DNA of 64,000 bases, taken from positions 263,001-327,000 of the forward strand of contig JAWQFJ010017343.1 of assembly GCA_034096865.1 (NCBI GenBank), written 5' to 3'. Of this stretch, positions 1 through 64,000 are shown one piece after another. The position numbers were made by a program, and so were the translations under genes. This DNA comes from Theodoxus fluviatilis (taxonomy: Eukaryota; Mollusca; Gastropoda; Cycloneritida; Neritidae). The notes under the pieces are model-generated. The model saw nothing but the letters and a program-made list of their open reading frames with translations, searched no databases and had not been told where the DNA came from. Positions within the stretch are counted from its first letter, which is position 1. Every line of letters begins with the position of its first letter.

Positions 1-189
1 CGACTGACTGTGACTGTGTCAACATAGTGTCTTCACAACGCAGAGGAAAGGAAGATATGAATGAATGAGAGAAGATTGGAGGTGAAAGGAATGAATGTGA
101 GAGCTGGAGAGAGAGATTGGAGATGAAAGGAATGAATAAGAGCTAGAGAGAGCTAGAGAGAGAGACATAGAGAGAGAGAGAGAGAGATG

Positions 190-372
190 GATGGATGGAT
201 GGTGTTCTACGGCTTATCAGCCTTTGAAGGCTATGTAAGATCACTAAGCACGAAAATCACTAAAAGAGTTTAGAGTAAACGCAATTCAAGTCAGGGTGTC
301 CCTAGTTATTCGCCTCTTACGAATCACGTAGGGAGACGCGGTGGGTCAATTCTTACCCCGAACCCACAGGGG
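190..372 (+). mobile_element. Dispersed SINE-like repeat, copy 1
   Basis: Preceded by a GATG run. Contains TATCAGCCTTTGAAGGCTATG and ends ACCCCGAACCCACAGGG. Homologous to 22360-22565 and, inverted, to 11795-11950. Confidence 0.55.
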
Positions 373-1524
373 GGAGAGAGAGAGAGAGAGAGAGAGTAGG
401 ATGAATGTGCTTCAAACGAAAGATATCGCACTCATGTGATCGTCTGCTAGGCATCTCCCCCACCAGACCTGGGTACCCCAAATTTTGCCTCTGTGTACTC
501 ACTGGTTCAGAAATGCGTATATTTTAAAAACTGTGCGTATTTTTTGCGCGGACTGATAATTAAAAAAATGCAGCTTTTGGTTTGCACACATGATACTCCG
601 CAGTCAGTCAGCGAGACAAAAACGTTTTGAAGTGGCAATGTAAGTGAAGAGTTAACTCCCCCTTGACCACACGCACACTCGATCTCGATGGTGGTCGACG
701 CAGATCGACCGACTCCATGAAATTGTCGACGGGTTTTCCTGATAGCGCTCAGCCTAGGCCGCACCCGCCACCCCGCCTGACTGACTTTGCCTGTCCGGGG
801 AGTTTCACCGTCATTACTGTTACACTGTTTATGTTTGCAACTAGAGCATCACACACACAGTATTCAAACTATCCAAGCGGCTATATAATTAAACAATCAA
901 AATCGCAATTCAACTGCGCAAATTAATCTTCTCTGAAGAAACGGTGATGCTACCGAAACGCATACAATCAAAAGTTTGAGCAGCAGTCGAAAGACAAAAG
1001 GAACGCTAGAAAGGGTTCTGTCAAAGAGTTCTGGGAGCACAGGGCAGCCGTCGTGCTGCAGATAACCAAATAAATAAACACGAACAATGTGGAGCAATCA
1101 CACTGCGAAAAGTGCGGTGGTCACTGGCCCTAGGCCTGTGGAACCCCCCACAGTCACTCTCCGCAGTCATCTCGCGATTTGGATGAGGCAAGGACACAGA
1201 AGGCATTGTTTCACCTAAACCCGGACGCGTTACTTTTTGTCACGTTTGTGTCCAACATCAGCGTTGGGCCCTGGAGTTAGGGCGTAGGGACCACCCGTTG
1301 AGAGTCAAACGTGGGATGGAGTTATGTTATTGATATATATCCAAACACGCAGCTGGGTAACCGTACGAGGCCGTACGGCTACCTACAAAAAAAATTCGGT
1401 AGCCATACCGCACGGATACGGAACCTTTTGCAAAAACATTTGCTTATCATATATCCTCCAGGAACTTAAAGTGATCAAACCTATGATTTTCAGTACAGTG
1501 CATGTTGGATAATACAACCAAGAA

Positions 1525-1602
1525 ACACACACACACACGCGCGCGCGCGCGCGCGCACAAACACACATAGAGAGAAGGTGAGAGAGAAAGAGGGAAAGAG
1601 AG

Positions 1603-1670
<68 letters not shown>

Positions 1671-1706
1671 GACAGAGAAGAGAGAGAAGAGAGAGAGAGA
1701 GAGAGC

Positions 1707-1767
<61 letters not shown>
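1525..1767. repeat. Compound microsatellite (CA, GC, GA, GACA)
   Basis: Successive CA, CG, GA, GACA and GA runs. Confidence 0.95.
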
Positions 1768-1768
<1 letters not shown>

Positions 1769-2466
1769 AGGTCTAGACTAAGCCTGGTCAAAAGACCAGT
1801 ATCCATAAGAACAATGAAAATACAGCCAGAGAGCCACGAGAATCAGCAACAGGCCCTGCCCAGCTGGACGCTTAAACAAGCCGAAGAATCTACTCTACTC
1901 TACTCATGGTGACCGTGAGCGTGCTCGCACAGACGCAGACTGACGCTAACCAGCCACAGCCACAAGGGCAGAGACTGTGCCACGCAAACTTTAACGGAAA
2001 CGGCCTGGATCCAGAACGGCGAGTTATTATAACCCCGATTTTTATCTCTAAAGTAAACTCAGACGATTCCAACTGTCTGTTCAGCTCTCCCTTGGGTGGA
2101 AACCAGTATATATAGCAAAGCACAACCTAGGATCCTCTGACGAGCGTACCTTATCTCACCCATCAAGATAACCCGGGGTTAGGGGATAAATCGAGTGTTA
2201 AAAATATAAATCGCCATTCTGGATAGGGCCACACGTGCCAGACATGGACTTTATCACGCGAAATTCCACATTTACGAGTACGCAGAAGCTGCATTTTTTT
2301 CAGCGTATTTTTTCTGAGGGATGCGTAATTTTCGTATTCCATTTTTTCTCGCGTATTAATACGCAAAATTCGTACGGGTACCCAGGTCTTCCCACCCACC
2401 CCCCTTTTTGGAGGGGTCTGATTACAGGTATCTAGTACTATCATTTGAGAATGCAGCAGGTGAGAG

Positions 2467-4215
2467 AACAAGAAGGGCAAAGCCCATACGACTCACATGC
2501 TTGATCTTGACCTTTACATGACCTTGACCTTCAGGTGACCTTCACGGTCAAACAACTAAACCTAGCAATGACATCATACACTAAGAACTGCTTTACACAT
2601 TTTTCCTACCAAAACACATGTGACCTTGACCCAGGTCAAGGTCATCCAAGGTCATGCAACACAAAGCTGTTAATTCAAGACATAGGAAGCACAATGGTGC
2701 TTATTGGCACTTTCTACCATGAGATATGGTCACTTTTTGTGGTTCACTACCCCCCTTTGGTCACATTTCATAAGGGTCAAAGTGACCTTGACGATATGTG
2801 ACCAATGTATGTATGTATTTTCATTTTTACTGCGCCATTATCACAAAAACATGCTCATGGCGCGACAAGACGAAATAAAAAAGTTTTGAGGCCAGTCTTA
2901 AATGCGGCCAAGGTTGGACTAGCCCTCAGTCCCTCAGGAAGTTGGTTCCAGAGTCTCGGTCCAACAACGCTGAAGGAGCGGTCACCGAAGCTCCGTAACC
3001 TTGTTTGTGGGACAATCAAGAGTCTTCTTTTTGAGGAACGGAGATTCCTTGTGGGGTTGTGAGGTCTAAGGAGTTCTCCGAGGTAGGTTGGGGCTTCACC
3101 AGATTCACACTTAAACACGATGGAGAGGGTCTTAAATTCCACCCGTTGGCGAACTGGAAGCCAATGAAGGTCACAGAGCACAGGGGTTATGCGAGCCCAC
3201 CTCGGCAGTCGCTTCACTACCCTAGCTGCAGAATTCTGAAGACGCTGAAGTCTCTGCAATTGACCGTTGGTTGCAGCAGTCAGCAGACTGTTGCAGTAAT
3301 CAAGATGGGACAGCACAAGGGTCACCACCAGGGCCGCTGCGGTCTTTTCAGTCAGACAATCCCTGATACTCCAAATGCGGTGTAGGTGCATGTAGCCTGA
3401 GGAGATGATTTTACGAATTTGGGGGTCTGGTGACAAGTTTTGATCTAACATGACCCCGAGATATTTCGCACTTGTGGCAAATGCTATGTTCGCCCCCGCT
3501 ATGTTAATATGTGTCTCTCTGATCAATTGCCTGCTTTTTTCCCTACCAATGAGAATCACTTCAGTCTTGTCTTCATTGAGTTTGAGGTGATTGGCCGACA
3601 TCCATTCCTTGATGTCACTACAGCAGTTTTGCACTGTGAACTTGTTCACCGCAAAGGCTTCATGATCTGGTTTGGAAGCCATGTAGATCATAGTGTCGTC
3701 GGCGAATAGATGGTGAGGGATGCCGTGTTGGTCGATGCGCTCGCTCAGGGGTCTCATGATGAAAATATAACATGTGCCCCACATAATTATTAAGTTTGAA
3801 ACAGTTATCTTCCATAGTTCAGGGTCAAGGTCATTTCAAAATATGTATACAATCCAACTTTGAAGACCTCCTGTGACCTTGAAGCAAGGTCAACCAAACT
3901 GATATCAAAAGATAGGGCTTACTTTGCCCTATATACCATATATAGGTCAGGTATCCAATCTCAAAAACTTCAGAGAAAATGTGAAAAATGGCTGTTTTTT
4001 AGACAACATTTATGGCCCCTGCGACCTTGACCTTGAAGCAAGGTCGTCACTATGTATGTTTTTGAGGCCTTGTCATCATACACCATCATGCCACATTTGG
4101 TATTGATAGACTTAATAGTCTCCGAGAAAAATCCAGCGTTAAAGTTTTCAGACGCCCGGACGGACGAAACGGGTGAGTACATAGACTCACTTTTGCTTCG
4201 CATGCGAGTCAAAAA
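2467..4215 (+). mobile_element. TGACCTTGA-rich dispersed element, copy 1 (interrupted by a LINE)
   Basis: Begins AACAAGAAGGGCAAAGCCC then GACTCACATGC and ends GCATGCGAGTC with A5, so an 11-bp motif sits inverted near both ends (one mismatch here). The body carries repeated TGACCTTGACC/AAGGTCA. Native length is about 0.8 kb; here a LINE fragment splits it at about 2809-3752. Confidence 0.7.
2809..3752 (-). mobile_element. 5'-truncated CR1/L2-like LINE, reverse transcriptase C-terminal part
   Basis: Minus-strand open frame of about 300 codons starting in the RT palm: HHLFADDTMIY (the ADD catalytic motif), LSHLDYCNSLL, DLHWLPVRQRVEFK, FSVVGPRLWNQLPEGLR, ending FLFRLVAP and a stop at about 2855. 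The N-terminal RT and endonuclease are missing. A short ATAC-type tail at 2809-2822 marks the 3' end. Flanks on both sides rejoin the copy-1 dispersed element, so the insertion is nested. Confidence 0.85.
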
Positions 4216-4604
4216 TCATCAATTATATGTATGTGTGTGTGTGTACATTAGGCATCACCTGAACTACCTGGTTCCCGTCAGTCATACTTCACGAGGCAGT
4301 CACATGGAGCAATCACAAAGTGCAGTCACTTCTTTTGGTGGACACCTTCCACTGGTCATCTGGATGTGTTTGGCCATATCATGGGCTATACCAGGCCTAT
4401 TCTCTGCAAATGTGGACCTCCTCCACATTCTGGTAGCTATTTGAAGACAAATCTGGTTTTTCAAAAATCAATATGTAGAACACAACTGAAGCCATCTTCA
4501 AATTCCAGTAAGTCCTCAGTAGTGTCGAGATTCTAGGATCATTCCATTCACTTCAGTACACAGAAATAAAGCCAAGTTATTTGATCCACATCTAGTGAGT
4601 GAAA

Positions 4605-4713
<109 letters not shown>

Positions 4714-4747
4714 GAGAAAAAAGGCAGCACAAAATTATTTTTGTAAC

Positions 4748-4753
4748 TTTATT
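4748..4753 (-). terminator. Candidate RTF1 polyadenylation signal (AATAAA on minus strand)
   Basis: TTTATT on the plus strand, about 2.8 kb past the RTF1 stop. The interval includes a dispersed repeat, so the assignment is weak and an earlier non-canonical site may be used. Confidence 0.25.
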
Positions 4754-5371
4754 CATGAGAGTAGCAGTTTCCATTATGGGCACATAATGGTCAAGTCAAA
4801 TCAAGAAAGTGCATCACATCACATCACTGCCTCTACACATCTGCAACAATTCCTGACTGGAGTTGCAATACACAATGGCACCAGCGTCTGTCTACACTGG
4901 CTCCAGTCCCTGCTGCTGCAGTTCCTCACCCCAACTCCATGGTTGGTGACAGGACACCTCTGAAGTGCCACCCTGTGCAACACTCCCCTTATTTCATCCC
5001 CAGCAGTTGCAGTCACAGTTCAAAGCTCAACCAGGGACTTTTAGAGACGAAAAAAAATTAAAATCACAAAACTCCACTCTACCATTAATATTACTGATCA
5101 ATTATTTAAAAAGGGGGAGAGAAAAAGAAAAGCAACAAAAAACATGAAAAACCTACAAGAAATAAATATATAAAGATCAAGGACAGGGTGATGGTTGCCC
5201 GACTCTCCTAGGAAGAGCACGGGCTCATTAGGTCATGACGGGCAGGATGTTATGACTCCACCATAGACAGGCTCATGCAGATCAGGCAAGTTGGAAAACA
5301 ACCATACCAATCCAAATGGCATTAACTGCCCATGAATATCAAAGCAAACATTGTCCAGCACAGACTTTCAT

Positions 5372-6178
5372 AACAAGAAGGGCAAAGCCCACACGACTCA
5401 CATGCTGAGAGGTTGTGTTGTGAACTATGTACAGAGGTTGTGTTGTGAAACAGTTATCTTTCATAGTTCAGGGTTAAGGTTATATTGAAATATTTTTTAT
5501 TATTATTCTAATATATTTTTTCAACTCTGACGTTTTTAAATTATCACTTCCAATAAAGTAATTTCATAAACAGTTGTTTTCTGATTTTAAAATATGTGAA
5601 CTAGCTATCAATTTTACTGTTTCCATTTCAAACTTTTCACTGTTTTCAAATGGGTCACAGCGACCTTGACCTTGATAATATATAATCACATTTGACCTAG
5701 TATGAAAGTATAACATGTGTACTACAATGTTATGAAGTTTGGAACAGTTATCTTCCAAAGTTCAGGGTCAAGGTCACTTCAAAATATGTATACAATCCAA
5801 CTTTAAAGAGCTCCTGTGACCTTGACCTTGAAGCAAGGTCAACCAAACTGGTATCAAAAGATAGAAATTACTTTGCCCTATATACCATATATAGGTCAGG
5901 TATCCAATCTCAAAAACTTCTGAGAAAATTGGGAAAATGTGAAAAATGGCTGTTTTTTTAGACCATTTACGGCCCCTGCGACCTTGACCTTGAAGCAAGG
6001 TCAAGTCACTATGTATGTTTTTTGAAGCCTTGTCATCATACACCATCATGCCGAATTGGGTGTTGATAGACTTAATAGTGTCCGAGAAAAATCCAACGTT
6101 AAAGTTTTTTACGGATGCCCGGACGGACGAAACGGATGAGTACATAGACTCACTTTTGCTTTGCATGCGAGTCAAAAA
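5372..6178 (+). mobile_element. TGACCTTGA-rich dispersed element, copy 2
   Basis: Same head (AACAAGAAGGGCAAAGCCC) and tail (GCATGCGAGTC, A5) as copies 1, 3 and 4. The left third is diverged or rearranged, with fewer TGACCTTGA motifs. Confidence 0.7.
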
Positions 6179-7556
6179 CAAAAAAATTACTTTTCTACAC
6201 ATTTATCACAATAAATCACCAGAGCAATGATTAGTCAATGATTAGTTTGATTGTTGTTGTTGTTGGTTCTTTCTTTTTTTATGACCTTTCACAGCTTTAT
6301 CTCTGGCTTTCTTCTCCAATCATGCCCCTTTCCAAAGGACAAAATGCTATAAACTGTACTGTACATCTTCCATAAAACAAAGTTACAGTGAACTGAAACC
6401 TGTCATCAACCTCCAACAAAGATGCTACATGGTCAACATCCCAATCTTGCACTGTCAGCAGCACCTGTGTATATTTGTCCTGACAGCCTTCCCACTAAGA
6501 GACTTTCCTTTTCAAATTCACTCCAAACTGCTGCAAAGTATAAAACTATTTTCCCCACCTCTTTGGAAGCTACATTATAAAACAAGGGGGGTGTCACTCC
6601 ACAACTCTAAAACTCAGTCACACATTCAGTCACACATTCAGTCACACATTCAGTCACACATTCAGTCAAGGTACATGTATGCAAAAATAGAGAGTATAAA
6701 TTCAGGGATCCATGCCATAGTGTGGGGGAGCACACTTGTTCACTGATTTTGAGAATGTTAAAATAGAGTTCCGACAGCACTGAGAAGCCGAAAGCTTGGC
6801 ACCTTCTCAATATCAATGCCCACAATTTCTTCCATTTACTCATCTTCTGTGCTCTCCTCTTATCATCTGCGGGCAACATCCCCTGGGATTGTACAGCAAA
6901 TTGGAAGCAAGTTATATGGGCAAGACTGTTACAGAGAAGAGGAAAGTTCATACAGCCCGAAACAAACCTTTAGTTCTGAAGTCCGCTAATCCATCAACAC
7001 TTCCACCTTTGTTACCATGGCAACAACAGCAGGCCAAGGACGACAGAATTTGACGAAGGGTGAAGGATCCTAGAAGTTGCGACCCAGCCAACAGTTCCTG
7101 CACATCATGGCACAACAGCCCAGCCACTGGACAGTGCACCAACACCTGCTCCTGTCCGATACTCACCCACCAGTAGAAGGATCCAGAATGTCAAGGCAGA
7201 CAGAAGCATTATTGCTACACACTCCTGCACTTTACTCTGGTCCACAGCACACACGTGTCACTCCTGTACCAACAGCAACTACGCAGCTCATTGCAAAGCC
7301 GTGGCATTACATGAGCCCCTCAGTCTTCCGCATCAATGCCCTTCACCACTCCTCGAATTTTGAAAACCAGAGAGCTAGAAAAGATCAGGATCAGTGTGAT
7401 TCAAGTTTTCCCCCTTCTTTTTCTCATCATCAAATGTCCTGCTTGGCTTCTTATTTAACCTCCCACAGATAAAAAATGGACACATAACTTTTTTTGGTAC
7501 ATCACTGAACTTGTGACACAAATAATTTCACACACACGTGTCTACGAAAAGGAAGT
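6179..7556 (-). other. RTF1 downstream flank, probable 3' UTR
   Basis: Lies directly after the RTF1 TAA. No coding potential recognised in either strand. It contains a 12-bp tandem repeat near 6616-6664 (CAGTCACACATT, about 4 copies) and no canonical minus-strand AATAAA close to the stop. Confidence 0.4.
6613..6668. repeat. 12-bp tandem repeat CAGTCACACATT
   Basis: About 4.5 perfect copies in the RTF1 downstream flank. Confidence 0.9.
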
Positions 7557-38430
<30,874 letters not shown>

Positions 38431-38951
38431 TTTTTCGAAGGAGCAAGTTTTCTGCCCTGCTGCAGCATAAACAGCATTCCCAGTATGCCATTCGTTAAGG
38501 GGAGAGTACTGTAAGCGACATGTGCCTATAAAAATGTATTATATTATTTTGATTTTTAAAATCTCAAAATTATATCATTTGATTATCTATGCTATTGTAT
38601 CATAATTACAATATTACTTAAATAGAACATAAATGGTTTTTTTCGTGTTTTTTAAAATTATTTCGCATAACTTCCATAAGGAAAGGATTAGAGTACATGA
38701 ATAATCTTAAGAAAAATACCCCTTTTATTAAAATAATGGAAACATATGACGTTTAAATATCTTGTGGTTCTTTTCACTGCCGCATTTTAGTTTTGTTTTA
38801 CTATTTACACCTTTGTTCGTCTAATCCGTGATTTTAATCGAACCATATTCCCTCCTACCGGAAGTGACTTCCAATACGGGAAATCCCGCGATGACTCGCG
38901 AATAACAACAATGAACTCTTCATTATTCTACGTCTTCTCCAATAGTGCCTG
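38431..38951. promoter_or_regulatory. Shared head-to-head promoter region of RTF1 and ZFYVE1
   Basis: 521 bp separates the two start codons on opposite strands. It contains an ETS/GABP-type site ACCGGAAGTG (38857-38866), a motif typical of TATA-less bidirectional promoters, and a palindrome-like CGCGA-TGAC-TCGCG at 38887-38900. No TATA box is convincing. Transcription start sites cannot be placed from sequence alone. Confidence 0.6.

Positions 38952-38952
<1 letters not shown>
38911..38952 (+). other. Upstream ORF overlapping the ZFYVE1 start (TGATG)
   Basis: ATG at 38911 opens a 13-codon ORF whose TGA (38950-38952) shares its A with the ZFYVE1 ATG. A 4-codon ORF precedes it (ATG 38891, TAA 38903-38905). 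If the mRNA starts upstream, initiation at ZFYVE1 would need leaky scanning or reinitiation. Only relevant if the transcript includes it. Confidence 0.4.
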
Positions 38953-60250
<21,298 letters not shown>

Positions 60251-60835
60251 CAAGCAGCACAGCCAATCAGAGCAGTTCAGGCATCAGCAGTGAACCAATC
60301 AGAATAGTTGTTTCCAAGGTGAAAGGCCATGTTCTAGCCACTGCCTCTGGAGATCAGAGCCATGGCATGGGACTTGACTTGGAGCAGCGAGCAAAGTCTT
60401 GAGCCGCCGTAGGTGGAGTGGCCAATGACAGCAACCTTGGCTGCATCTGCTAGACTTGTCAGAGCAGCCGTGTGTGAGTTGGGGAACCAACCAGTGAATG
60501 ATGTATTACAGCAGTACACATGGTGTCTTCGTGTTGGAATCATGCTATAAGTATAACAAAAAGCAAATAGTGCATTACCAGTCTGCAGTGAGTGATGGAT
60601 GAGTCGTCTCTAATACCTGTGCTTACTTGTATTTGGTTTTGGCAACAGAAGCATTTTATAATTTGTACTATTGCTTGGCATACACGAGTTTACCTTTGAA
60701 GGTTATAATGGAGTTGAAGGGAATTAATTTTTATGTATGTCTCATCTTTACCCTAACTTTGGAAGGGGAATTATTTTGTTGTGCACTGTTTTTCTTATGT
60801 TTGTTTAATAAATGCCAACATGTGAATAATGATTT
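60251..60835 (+). other. ZFYVE1: ZFYVE1 3' untranslated region to first poly(A) signal
   Basis: Non-coding after the stop, with an AATAAA signal at 60807-60812. The real 3' end could lie further downstream. Confidence 0.5.
60807..60812 (+). terminator. Candidate ZFYVE1 polyadenylation signal AATAAA
   Basis: First canonical AATAAA after the stop codon, about 560 nt downstream of it. Confidence 0.45.
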
Positions 60836-61466
60836 CAAGAAGGTTTTATGCACAGAATTTTTGTAGAAACTTGGGATGCTAGAATTGCCGCCCATTTTAG
60901 TGTGTTCAGAATTAATGACATTTGTGAATCAGTAATGTTGTGAATGTAAGAATCAAGCTAGGTTGGCTTATTTGGAGCTTCATCTGGTAGATACAGAAAA
61001 CTAAGTGAAATAGACCATGCTAAAGAGCATCATAGTGGCACGGGCTATCATCAGTGTAGATCCCAGGAAACACCGTGACTGTAAGGTTGTAACATTCTAG
61101 TTGTGTTTGCCTTGCCACCAGTGTTTCATCCTCATGTGAAGGTGAGAGAGAGTCAAGACCATCAGGAAGACCTCACTGAAGTAAACCTTTCGCTACACTA
61201 GACATTCCAGCATCCCACCAGAAACATCCCTTTGGTCCATGGTCTCGTGTTTACAGTTGTCCTGGGTTTGACTGACCTCTCTCGCATGGGAAGTTGAAAC
61301 AGTTGGTTTGTACTAACTAAGGGTTCTGCTCAACTTTGCTGTCATGACTGGTGAAGCTGTGGCCAATGTGACTTGGGCCTGTCCTTTCAGGAATTAACAT
61401 AAATGAATTTAACGCACACTGTGAGGACAATATTAGATGGTGGAGCTTTGTTTTTTCTTTCTTTTT

Positions 61467-61506
<40 letters not shown>

Positions 61507-64000
61507 TTTAAATGTGTGTCCTTTTTGTAGGGATTTAACAGTTAAACTGAATTGTAATGTGCACATGTACATAAACTGGGACACGAATACACAAAAGCAT
61601 TGCAATTTTTGTTATCGTGCTTCTCTATAGATAAGTATTCATTGTGAGTGATAAGAGGAAAGCGTGCAATTCATCTGATCATTCAATGGATGATAATGAC
61701 CTACTTACTTCAAGATCAAATGTATACAACTTTACATTGTGTAGGTGGTGATTACTTTATTTGTTTATTGTTTGTCAAATTTATTGTTCTTTGCCATACT
61801 GTAATATTGGCTGTGAAAGTGATTTAGCATTTCCTTCTATCAAACATTGAAAATGACTTTTAAATAATAATTTTATTTAATTGTGCTTATTTTATTATGT
61901 ATAATGTCATGTTCCTTCATCAGTTGCAGCATATTTAGTCAGGGAGTGATATTTTGTGTGTCTGGAACATGCATTGCAATTTGAGTGTTATTTGTAATGC
62001 AGTGGGTAATGAAGAAAATGCTGTCATGGAGTCACTGACAATGTGCAGAGGAATGAATGCAATGAATGCTGTCTGTCAACCACCAGGAGAATGTAATGCA
62101 GTTTGCTTTAGAAAATGGCAAACACAGGTTGGCACTGTTGATCCTTTCTCTCTTCCAGCGGCACCGTCTGTAATTGCCTGAGGCAGAATACTGCTGGTTG
62201 TTATTGCTGTGAGCAAAGAATGTTAAGGAATGATTAGCCCACATCTGAAAGGCTCATTGATTTACGTTTTCAATACATAGGCCCTGTGTGGGAAAACATT
62301 AATAACCAGGGCTTGAGGAAGATGCAAAGCACTGCACTACCATGTACATAGTTACAAGGCTTTTTAGAATGGAAAAACCAAGAGTAACTTCATCGTGGAG
62401 TATTTGGAACCCATTTGCAGAGATGTTTAATTGAGCAGCACTTGTTTGCATGGAGGATACTGCTCAGAACCAAGCAAGGACAAGGAGGGCATATGCCCTC
62501 ATGTTCATGTAGGAAAAAACGCGAGTCCATCAGATTTGTGGATCAGTCTGTATGGTGTGGGTGGAGCCATGCTTTCCTTGTTGCACTTGAAGTATTGCAT
62601 GACTGGAATGAAGGGCGATGTTTGGCCAGGGGTTTACAAAATGAGCCTGTCAAACGGAAATCATCTTTGTATGTGGTGAGGGGCAGGAGGTGTGGCAGCA
62701 TGTACTGTCCTGGTCTCGAGAAGTGTGAGATGGGGCTAGAAGAAAATGTTGCTTTGGTGCTGGTAATGATGGAGTGTTCTGGATGTGACCTGACACTCAC
62801 CATTGCTCTTACCTGGAGCTGTGGGCCTAAAATTTGGATTGAAGCAGTCATTATGATGATCAACATGCTATGTCTCATATTTAACAAATCCACAGTAGTA
62901 GTAGCTTATGAAGAAATGAAGTTATAATTACATCTATTGTGTAAAGAGTCCTTAAACATCTCTCTCATTGACTTGATAAATCTTGGCAAGGAGACATGGT
63001 AACCTACCTTTTATTTCAGCCACCTGTCTTTTGAAATGAGTCTTTCATCTGTGATGAGTCCAGCCTGCATTGATATGCTGGTAAAACTGTGTGTGCCTGT
63101 GCAATTCTTTCATCTAATAGGTGGATGTAGACTGAGGAGAATCATGTACATAGAGCTCTCATTTTTTGTGTTGCTATCATCTGGGTCTGGTGATTTCATT
63201 TTCATGGTGCTTTTGCAAGTGATTACTTGAGTAAAATTTGCCCTGGTGATACAGAACAGGTTGATTGGCTCCTATAGTAAGTAATCCCTTCCCCTCCCTC
63301 GTTGCTGTGTGCCAAAGTCTTGCTGCTTCAGCTCACACTTAGCTAGGAATAATGTTACACACTGTAAGTGACCTTTCGATGTAAATATGATCAAATTGCA
63401 CCTATGGTAGCTTTTGACCAGCATTAGAAATGCTTTCCTTGAGAGAACGGTGTTATACGATTGTCATGAAGATGTCATTTTTCTGTAATCAGGTAAATGC
63501 TTATAGAAGAGACCCATAGTAAGTGGATTACCCCCCCAAAAAAACCAACACTGCGTATACTTGATTCAACATAGAAGAAAGTTGAGGAGTTGGCTATATC
63601 TTTGTATCATTCATGATGAACTTGTTGCTTGCCTTCCAAGTTGCAGCCTGAGGAGGTTGCATCACTTGTTATCAAGCGGGGTTCCTGCAATGAATAATTT
63701 CTTTGTTGAACTTCATAGAAAAATTGTGCTGTCATCCTTTTCTTCAAACATTCCTTTGAAGACACTGATGGATTTGGTGGAAGTGTCTGTAGACATCTTG
63801 CTTTTGAATCCCCATCTGCATTAGTCAGGCTGCACATTTTGTGAACATCCTGGAGGAAGACGTGGCTTCCTGCTTTTGCAGTGAGGAGCCTGTAAGCATT
63901 GCACGCAACCACAAAATTTAGGAGAATAAACACTCAGTAGGGTCAGAGTTAATGTTTGAAGTGCTGGGTTATTCCATCATATTTACTTGTCCATCTCTAG
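60836..64000. other. Downstream flank of ZFYVE1, no gene recognised
   Basis: Mostly single-copy-looking sequence with a CTTT microsatellite at 61456-61507. The longest open frame (62415-62927, 170 codons) has no recognisable domain and unremarkable composition, so I do not call it. A long alternative 3' UTR of ZFYVE1 is possible. Confidence 0.4.
61456..61507. repeat. CTTT microsatellite
   Basis: About 11 TTTC units in the downstream flank of ZFYVE1. Confidence 0.9.

Larger units (their letters stand above)
1..2466. other. Repeat-rich intergenic region, no gene recognised
   Basis: Contains GA-rich microsatellites, one copy of a dispersed SINE-like repeat (about 190-372), a CA/GC/GA/GACA compound microsatellite (1525-1767) and otherwise unassigned sequence. 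Short ORFs here lack conserved motifs. Confidence 0.5.

Noticed and set aside
62415..62927. 170-codon ORF downstream of ZFYVE1
   Set aside because: No recognised domain, overlapping ORFs in other frames, probable 3' UTR or intergenic sequence.

Overview
This is a eukaryotic nuclear window holding two intron-rich protein genes arranged head to head. The repeat style (roughly 0.8-0.9 kb elements packed with TGACCTTGA motifs, CR1/L2-like LINEs, TTAA-flanked DNA transposons, many minisatellites and GA/CA microsatellites) together with the protein divergence suggests a lophotrochozoan, most likely a gastropod mollusc. That taxonomic call is inference. No prokaryotic operon, CRISPR array, rRNA or tRNA gene was seen.

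Minus strand, 38430 down to 7557: a complete RTF1 gene (Paf1-complex/RNA polymerase II elongation factor). I reconstructed it as 17 coding exons that join in frame at GT-AG introns into about 698 codons. It has an acidic Ser/Asp-rich N-terminus, a histone-modification region, a Plus3 domain and the conserved RTF1 C-terminus. Plus strand, 38952 to 60250: a complete ZFYVE1/DFCP1 gene (omegasome protein). It has 11 coding exons in frame, about 834 codons: an N-terminal Cys/His-rich region, a P-loop nucleotide-binding domain, a middle Cys-rich region and two C-terminal FYVE domains. The 521 bp between the two start codons should hold a bidirectional promoter and contains an ETS-type ACCGGAAGTG site.

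Region by region: 1-2466 is repeat-rich intergenic DNA. 2467-7556 is the downstream flank/3' region of RTF1, with two copies of the TGACCTTGA-rich element, one split by a LINE. 7557-38430 is RTF1, its introns loaded with a 44-bp minisatellite (about 66 copies), a 69-bp minisatellite (about 16), an 18-bp two-type minisatellite (19 units), three more TGACCTTGA-rich elements, several TTAA-flanked transposons and a nearly intact RT-bearing LINE. 38952-60250 is ZFYVE1, with a tRNA-like SINE, a decayed piggyBac transposon with TTAA duplications, and 35-bp, 24/28-bp and 74-bp minisatellites. 60251-64000 is its 3' region.

The most striking feature is the 3.4-kb array at 49106-52542. Its 24/28-bp unit is a copy of the exon 6/intron 6 junction of ZFYVE1, so the genuine 5' splice site is followed by well over a hundred tandem near-identical 5' splice sites. 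Using any later one would read straight into a TAA stop.
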